Shown in pieces: positions 29,397 through 33,176 of a stretch of 33,176 bases of DNA; the first letter of the stretch is position 1, and every line of letters starts with the position of its first letter. The position numbers and the translations under genes are program-made. This DNA is from Paenirhizobium selenitireducens ATCC BAA-1503. Lineage in GTDB: Bacteria; Pseudomonadota; Alphaproteobacteria; Rhizobiales; Rhizobiaceae. A model generated the notes under the pieces. The model did not search any database. It was not told the DNA's origin and was given only the letters and a program-made list of their open reading frames with translations. The stretch lies in the NCBI RefSeq assembly GCF_000518785.1, contig NZ_JAEG01000023.1:1-33176 (forward strand), given 5' to 3'.

Positions 29397-29426
29397 TCAA
29401 TGATTGCAATGTAGTCAATGATTGCA
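29397..29426. promoter_or_regulatory. Operator-like repeats before fitAB
   Basis: TCAATGATTGCA occurs at 29397-29408 and 29415-29426, an 18-bp period. Each copy contains the palindromic core CAAT-G-ATTG. The spacing suits two FitA dimers. Confidence 0.65.
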
Positions 29427-29959
29427 CATCGATCAAGGCTGGTGCGCCGCCTTCCCGCCTGCATCGCCTTCCCCTTCGGAGAATCAATTCTTCCGATTTG
29501 ACCGTCCGATCCAGGACCGCCCCTCATCCGCCTGCCGGCACCTTCTCCCCGTAAACGGGGAGAAGGGACGAACGGCACCGCCGTGGCGGTTCCCTCTCCC
29601 CGTTTACGGGGGTCCGAAGGACGGGTCGAGACACGTGGCTCGACCCCGGTCGGCTCAGGGTGAGGGGCAAGGCCGGAGACCCAACGGCCGGTGGCGGGCG
29701 TGGCTTTCGACAGGCGGCGAACTCGTGGCCGCCGATGTTTGCGGTTCTTGCGTCATTCACGCCTTCCACGTTCGGTCTGCACCTCCGTCTCGTCTGCATG
29801 CCTCCCGCCACCCCCGGCCCTTCGCTTGGGCTCAGGGCATTCGTCATTCGAAACGATTCGCTGGATCGTTTCGTCGGCTTCGCCGACCATTCCTCACCCT
29901 TCACCTTCCCCGGAATCAGTGCTACCCGTTTGACCGTGCAATCTGGTTCAAGGCATCAC
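29427..29959. other. Composite repeat region without a convincing gene
   Basis: About 530 bp. It holds a TTCTCCCC-GTAAAC-GGGGAGAA hairpin at about 29543-29564, a CTCTCCCCGTTTACGGGG arm at about 29594-29612, AGGGTGAGGGG at about 29658-29668 and a CGAAACGAT..ATCGTTTCG hairpin at 29849-29873. Long frames on both strands here are Arg/Pro/Ser-rich and look like repeat-derived sequence rather than proteins. Confidence 0.5.
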
Positions 29960-30544
29960 GTGTTTCGGGTTCCCCTTCTCATCGCCGTTTCGCTCATCAT
30001 CGCCTTTGGCGGGGGGATATTGACGACGCTTTCGGCGCTCAATGCGTCGGCCGGCTTCGGCGCCATTCGGCTCGGCGTATGGAGCGCCTTTCCCGACGTG
30101 CAGACGGCCGGGGCCGACCCTTACGCCAAGTCGCACCGCGCCAAGGCCGGGCGGCTGCTCTATGGTTCGGCCGAGGGACTGACGTTCACCGCCTCGACCG
30201 ACGAGAGCGGGCAGCAGCTGACCGCCAACTGTACGTACAGGATCATCGGGCGTACGCCGACGGCAAGGCTGTGGACGCTCTATGCCGCCGATCCGGACGG
30301 GCAGCCGCTCGAGACGCGGGCCGAACTGCCCTTCGCGCAGAATTCGCAAGGCATCCTGCGCAATCGCGACGGCTCGTTCGAGATCACCGTTTCGCCGACG
30401 GCCAAGCCGATGAACTGGCTGGCGCTGCCCGATGCCGGGGCGTTTTCGCTGGTGCTAACGCTCCTCGACACGCCGGCGGCCGGCAGTTCGGGGCTGATCG
30501 GGCTGGAAATGCCGAAGGTGGAGAGCCTGGGGTGCGGCCAATGA
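29960..30544 (+). CDS. DUF1214 domain protein
   Basis: The protein is 194 aa. The N-terminal membrane helix is VPLLIAVSLIIAFGGGILTTLSAL (about 4-27). The periplasmic domain follows: GFGAIRLGVWSAFPDVQTAGADPYAKSHRAKAG (about 33-65), LTANCTYRIIGRTPTARLWTLYAADPDGQPL and, at the C terminus, TAKPMNWLALPDAGAFSLVLTLLDTPAAGSSGLIGLEMP. This is a short Rhizobiales DUF1214 protein always paired with DUF1254; the function is unknown. The GTG at 29960 is chosen because relatives begin MFRxPLLI and AAGG precedes it. Its stop overlaps the next start (ATGA). Confidence 0.85.
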   Translation: MFRVPLLIAVSLIIAFGGGILTTLSALNASAGFGAIRLGVWSAFPDVQTAGADPYAKSHRAKAGRLLYGSAEGLTFTASTDESGQQLTANCTYRIIGRTPTARLWTLYAADPDGQPLETRAELPFAQNSQGILRNRDGSFEITVSPTAKPMNWLALPDAGAFSLVLTLLDTPAAGSSGLIGLEMPKVESLGCGQ

Positions 30545-31113
30545 ACCGGCTGCCCTATGCGGTGCTGACCGGCCTGATCGGCGCGGCCCTTCTGCACATC
30601 ATCATCATCCTGTCGCTGCCGCATTTCACCGGTCGGGATGCCTTTACCCGGGTGAAGATGCTCGGGCCGTCGCATCGCTTCATCAGCCTGCCGGATCTTT
30701 CCCACGCACGGGCCGACACGCGGGCCGATGCGGGCGGGCTTGCCAATGTCGATCCGTTCCTGAAGGTGGCGGTCTGCCATTTCGACCTGACGCTGGCGCC
30801 GATCCGGCTTCTCGCGCCTGCCGGCCCGAGCTTCTGGTCGATGGCGGTCTACGATCAGGATTCCAACGAGGTGTTCTCGATGAACGACCGCACCTCGGTC
30901 GGCGGCGATCTCGATGCGCTGGTGGCAAGCCCCGTGCAGGTGTCGCAGATCCGCAAGGCGCCGGGGGCGGCGCTCACCCAGTCGATCATCGTCGAGCACA
31001 AGGGCACGACGGGCTATATCGTGCTGCGCACCATGGTGCCGGCGCCGAGTTTTTCAGCCCAGGCCTCGAACTTCCTCGACGAGGCGGTGTGCGCGCCGCT
31101 CACCGACGACTGA
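30541..31113 (+). CDS. DUF1254 domain protein
   Basis: The protein is 190 aa. One membrane helix (about 6-25, YAVLTGLIGAALLHIIIILS) is followed by a periplasmic domain with VDPFLKVAVCHFDLTLAPIRLLAPAGPSFWSMAVYDQDSNEVFSMNDRTS (about 69-118) and TGYIVLRTMVPAPS. It forms an operon with the DUF1214 gene through an ATGA overlap. In larger proteins DUF1254 and DUF1214 are fused; here they are two small membrane-tethered subunits. The role is unknown. Two Cys may form a disulfide. Confidence 0.88.
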   Translation: MNRLPYAVLTGLIGAALLHIIIILSLPHFTGRDAFTRVKMLGPSHRFISLPDLSHARADTRADAGGLANVDPFLKVAVCHFDLTLAPIRLLAPAGPSFWSMAVYDQDSNEVFSMNDRTSVGGDLDALVASPVQVSQIRKAPGAALTQSIIVEHKGTTGYIVLRTMVPAPSFSAQASNFLDEAVCAPLTDD

Positions 31114-31161
31114 GGCCAAAGGCCCCGCCTGCCGTCGCCGTCGGCAATGCTTCTGCCCGCC

Positions 31162-31359
31162 TCAGCGGCCGAGGCTGTCCTGACCCTTGCCGCCCTGCGG
31201 ACGCGGCAGCGCCGGAAGCCGCGGCTCGGCCTTCGCCGGCGGCTCGCGCCGCTCGTAGCGGATGCCGGTGAACAGCAGCACCTGTGCCGCCGCACCATCG
31301 CTGCGCACGGCGCGCGCGCCGAGCGAAAGCCTGTCCGTGATCCTGATAATATTCGCCAT
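31162..31359 (-). CDS. Small conserved hypothetical protein of Rhizobiales
   Basis: The protein is 65 aa. It reads MANIIRITDRLSLGARAVRS, then QVLLFTGIRYERRE and a Pro/Lys-rich disordered tail. The LFTGIRYER motif occurs in short Rhizobiales proteins of unknown function. The ATG at 31357-31359 follows GGAGACGAGA; an ATG 12 nt upstream (METR) is also possible. It ends close to the convergent DUF1254 gene. Confidence 0.65.
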   Translation of the reverse strand: MANIIRITDRLSLGARAVRSDGAAAQVLLFTGIRYERREPPAKAEPRLPALPRPQGGKGQDSLGR

Positions 31360-31698
31360 TCTCGTCTCCATGATTGAAAATCGAGACGGATGAAGTTTCT
31401 AGCGATCTCACCCTGCCCTTCGCTTGGAAGAGCCAGCGCAATCTCCGACCGCCGGACCGCGCGATATGATGCGGCCGGCGCCGGCCGAAGCCATTTTGCG
31501 CCTTTCTCTTGCGCGCTCAAAGAGGGGGTCGGGTCCTGCCCTCTGAGGGCACGCAAACTGCGGTACAAGCGAAGTCTAGGCGAATCATCTGTTCGCCACC
31601 ACGCTACCGGACGATTGAGCCATAGCTTAGTTAACAGGTTGCTAACAAATTGGCTCTACAGTGTGCCAATCAGGTATTGCGTAGGTGTGGGTCTTGTC
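31360..31698. other. Regulatory gap before the DUF2336 gene
   Basis: About 340 bp divergent region with no convincing gene. It holds a CtrA-like box at 31631-31646 and the inverted pair TTGGC..GCCAA at about 31651-31670. The reading frame that continues upstream of the DUF2336 start has no protein-like features. Confidence 0.45.
31631..31646 (+). promoter_or_regulatory. CtrA-like box
   Basis: TTAA-CAGGTTG-CTAAC differs at one base from the alphaproteobacterial CtrA site TTAA-N7-TTAAC. It lies 131 bp before the chosen ATG of the DUF2336 gene (68 bp before the alternative GTG). Confidence 0.35.
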
Positions 31699-31761
31699 GT
31701 GATCGATCAGTTTCGAGAGCTGGAAAAACCGGTGAGCGTGAGGAAAAGGGACGTTGTGTTG

Positions 31762-32862
31762 ATGGCGACCGTCACGAGTTTCGAAGCCCTGGCCTTCCCG
31801 AGCAAATCCGAACTTAGGCAATTTGCCGAACTGTTCACGCCGCTGTTCCACGCCTCGACCGAGGAAGCCCGCCGCCAGGCGGTGGCGGCTCTGTCGCAAT
31901 GCCCCAACGTGCCGGGCGCGGTCGCGCTCTTCATCGCCTCGCAGCCGATCTCGATCGCCGCGCCCTTCCTCGTCTCCTCGCCCTGCCTGTCCGACGACCT
32001 GCTGATCATGATCGCCCGCACCCAAGGGGCGGCCCACGCCCGCGCCATCGTCCGGCGCGACCAGCTGTCGCCCACCGTGATCGACGCGCTGGTCGGCCTG
32101 CGCCACGGCGAGCCGGCCCGGACCGCAGCACCCGCCGCCGAAGCCGAGACGAAGGCGGAAGCGATGGCCCGGACGACGGCCAGAACCGCCGCATCCGACC
32201 GCGCCGCACCGGCCACAACCGCAACCGCACCGGCCGCGACCCCCAAGCCGGGCAAGACGGCAGGATCCGCCGCACCGAGCCCCGCACAGGCAGCTGCCGA
32301 GACCGCCGCAGCCGCTGCCACCATGAGCGCCGCCGAGCGCGAGGAACAGCTGCGCGACCAGATCCGCAGGCTTGCGGCCCATGTCAACCGCCCGACGTCG
32401 GACCGCCTTGGCCTTCGCACCGTGACCGCCATGCAGGCGGCGCTTCTGGTGCGCTTTGCCCGCAACCGCGAGGGCGCCCATTTCGCCACCACGCTGGCCG
32501 ACATCCTGTCCTCCAGCCGGTGGCTGGCCGAGCGCATCCTGCTCGACATTTCCGGCCGGCAGCTGGCGACCACGCTGCTGGGCGTCGGCATGGAAGCCGC
32601 CGAGGCGGTGTTCGTGCTGGAGAGGCTCTATCCGCATCTCGCCAAGCCGGCGCCGGGCTCGACCCGCGCCGAGCAGCTGTGGAACGGGCTCAATGCCGTC
32701 GAATGCGAGGAACGTATCGAGACCTGGCGGCGCGCCGACAGCTATACCTTCCAACCCGAGCAGGAGCCGGCCGCCCTCGCACCGGCCAACACGCCCGCCC
32801 CGACCCTCGTGCCTTCCAGCGACACCCGCAGCCGCCCGGTCCTTCGCCATCGCATGCGGTGA
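31762..32862 (+). CDS. DUF2336 domain protein
   Basis: The protein is 366 aa. The N-terminal domain reads SKSELRQFAELFTPLFHASTEEARRQAVAALSQCPNVPGAVALFIASQP (about 13-61) and continues through LIMIARTQGAAHARAIVRRDQLSPTVIDAL, helical repeats of the DUF2336 type. An Ala/Thr/Pro-rich linker (about 118-190) joins a C-terminal helical domain: RDQIRRLAAHVNRPTSDRLGL, AALLVRFARNREGAHFATTLADILSSSRWLAERILLDISG, ATTLLGVGMEAAEAVFVLERLYPHLA. The family has no assigned function. The ATG at 31762 has AAGGGA 10 nt before it; a GTG at 31699 (MIDQFRELEKP) is a serious alternative, because related proteins seem to carry this extension. Confidence 0.82.
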   Translation: MATVTSFEALAFPSKSELRQFAELFTPLFHASTEEARRQAVAALSQCPNVPGAVALFIASQPISIAAPFLVSSPCLSDDLLIMIARTQGAAHARAIVRRDQLSPTVIDALVGLRHGEPARTAAPAAEAETKAEAMARTTARTAASDRAAPATTATAPAATPKPGKTAGSAAPSPAQAAAETAAAAATMSAAEREEQLRDQIRRLAAHVNRPTSDRLGLRTVTAMQAALLVRFARNREGAHFATTLADILSSSRWLAERILLDISGRQLATTLLGVGMEAAEAVFVLERLYPHLAKPAPGSTRAEQLWNGLNAVECEERIETWRRADSYTFQPEQEPAALAPANTPAPTLVPSSDTRSRPVLRHRMR

Positions 32863-32871
32863 TGGGGCTTT

Positions 32872-32947
32872 CTTCTCCCCTTGTGGGAGAAGAAGCGAAA
32901 TCGGCACCTTAGCGTCAGCTAAGTGCCAGATTTCGCAGATGAGGGGG
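32872..32947 (+). repeat. Family I double-hairpin repeat, copy I
   Basis: The first hairpin is CTTCTCCC/GGGAGAAG and the stem GCGAAATC/GATTTCGC, with an inner CTTAGC-gtca-GCTAAG hairpin closed by GGC/GCC. It starts 9 bp after the DUF2336 stop. Confidence 0.85.
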
Positions 32948-32971
32948 TTGTGGGGATGAGGCAGAAAAGAA

Positions 32972-33046
32972 CCCCCTCACCAACAAAATCTACGACTTAG
33001 CTGCGCTAAGGTCGTGATTTTGTATCCTCTCCCACGGGGGGAGAGG
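32972..33046 (-). repeat. Family I double-hairpin repeat, copy J
   Basis: This copy has the ACAAAATC/GATTTTGT stem with inner ACGAC..TTAGC/GCTAA..GTCGT pairing. It is the same subtype as copy B and is inverted relative to I and K. Confidence 0.85.
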
Positions 33047-33071
33047 AGAATGCCCCGAGCGCCGCGGCCGT

Positions 33072-33149
33072 CTTCTCCCCGTCGAGGGAGAAGAAGCGAA
33101 ATCGAGGGCTTAGCCGAAGGCTAAACCTCAGATTTCGCAGATGAGGGGG
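33072..33149 (+). repeat. Family I double-hairpin repeat, copy K
   Basis: This copy combines the GCGAAATC/GATTTCGC stem of copies A, D and I with the GAGG/CCTC inner cassette of copies C, E and H, showing modular mixing. Confidence 0.85.
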
Positions 33150-33176
33150 ATGGGCGGGGACGGCAAGAGCGAACCC

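Noticed and set aside
29524..29904. Minus-strand 126-codon frame in the composite repeat region
   Set aside because: It is made of repeat-derived sequence with hairpins; no start signal and no domain.
29422..29959. N-terminal extension of the DUF1214 and DUF1254 frames into upstream DNA
   Set aside because: This part is composite repeat sequence; homologs begin at the membrane helix, matched by the GTG at 29960 and the ATG at 30541.

Overview
The window looks like the chromosome of a Rhizobiaceae-type alphaproteobacterium. GC content is high, there are many palindromic intergenic repeats of the rhizobial type, and several gene families are typical of Rhizobiales (DUF6107 phage-associated protein, DUF1214/DUF1254 pair, DUF2336 protein, SigF/NrsF with a bufferin operon). 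No rRNA or tRNA gene was seen.

1-7.7 kb: a minus-strand phage/gene-transfer-agent-like packaging block (candidate small terminase, large terminase, portal, DUF6107). It is opened up by a family-19 endolysin-like gene, a Dabb gene, a 43-aa small protein, a plus-strand DUF559 nuclease gene and many hairpin repeats. The left edge is the 5' end of an IS110-family transposase. No capsid or tail genes are visible.

7.7-10 kb: a secreted small protein, an AhpD-like carboxymuconolactone decarboxylase, a candidate small RNA and a tandem array of roughly 260-bp units.

10-20 kb: copper handling. A CueR-type module (copZ, cueR, copA, with two matching CueR boxes) lies near an ECF sigma/NrsF pair. That pair is divergent from a bufferin operon: two DUF2282 precursor peptides, a DUF692 multinuclear iron oxidase, a DUF2063 partner and a DoxX membrane protein. 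Both the sigma operon and the bufferin operon carry the same ECF promoter spacing (GTAAC.. N16 CGTA). Between the modules sit a PemIK toxin-antitoxin pair and a wrecked FAD-monooxygenase pseudogene.

20-33 kb: mostly housekeeping and accessory genes (CheW, HigBA, collagen-like membrane protein, YcgN, class A PBP, diguanylate cyclase, small secreted protein, GreA-family factor, ParDE, FitAB, DUF1214/DUF1254, DUF2336). There are four toxin-antitoxin modules in total.

The most unusual signal is an 11-copy family of about 76-bp, double-hairpin, mosaic repeats. Their stems vary in sequence but keep pairing, and two near-identical inverted copies bracket the DUF559 nuclease gene like the ends of a mobile cassette. 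The bufferin operon with two precursor paralogs beside a second copper system is the clearest coherent pathway.
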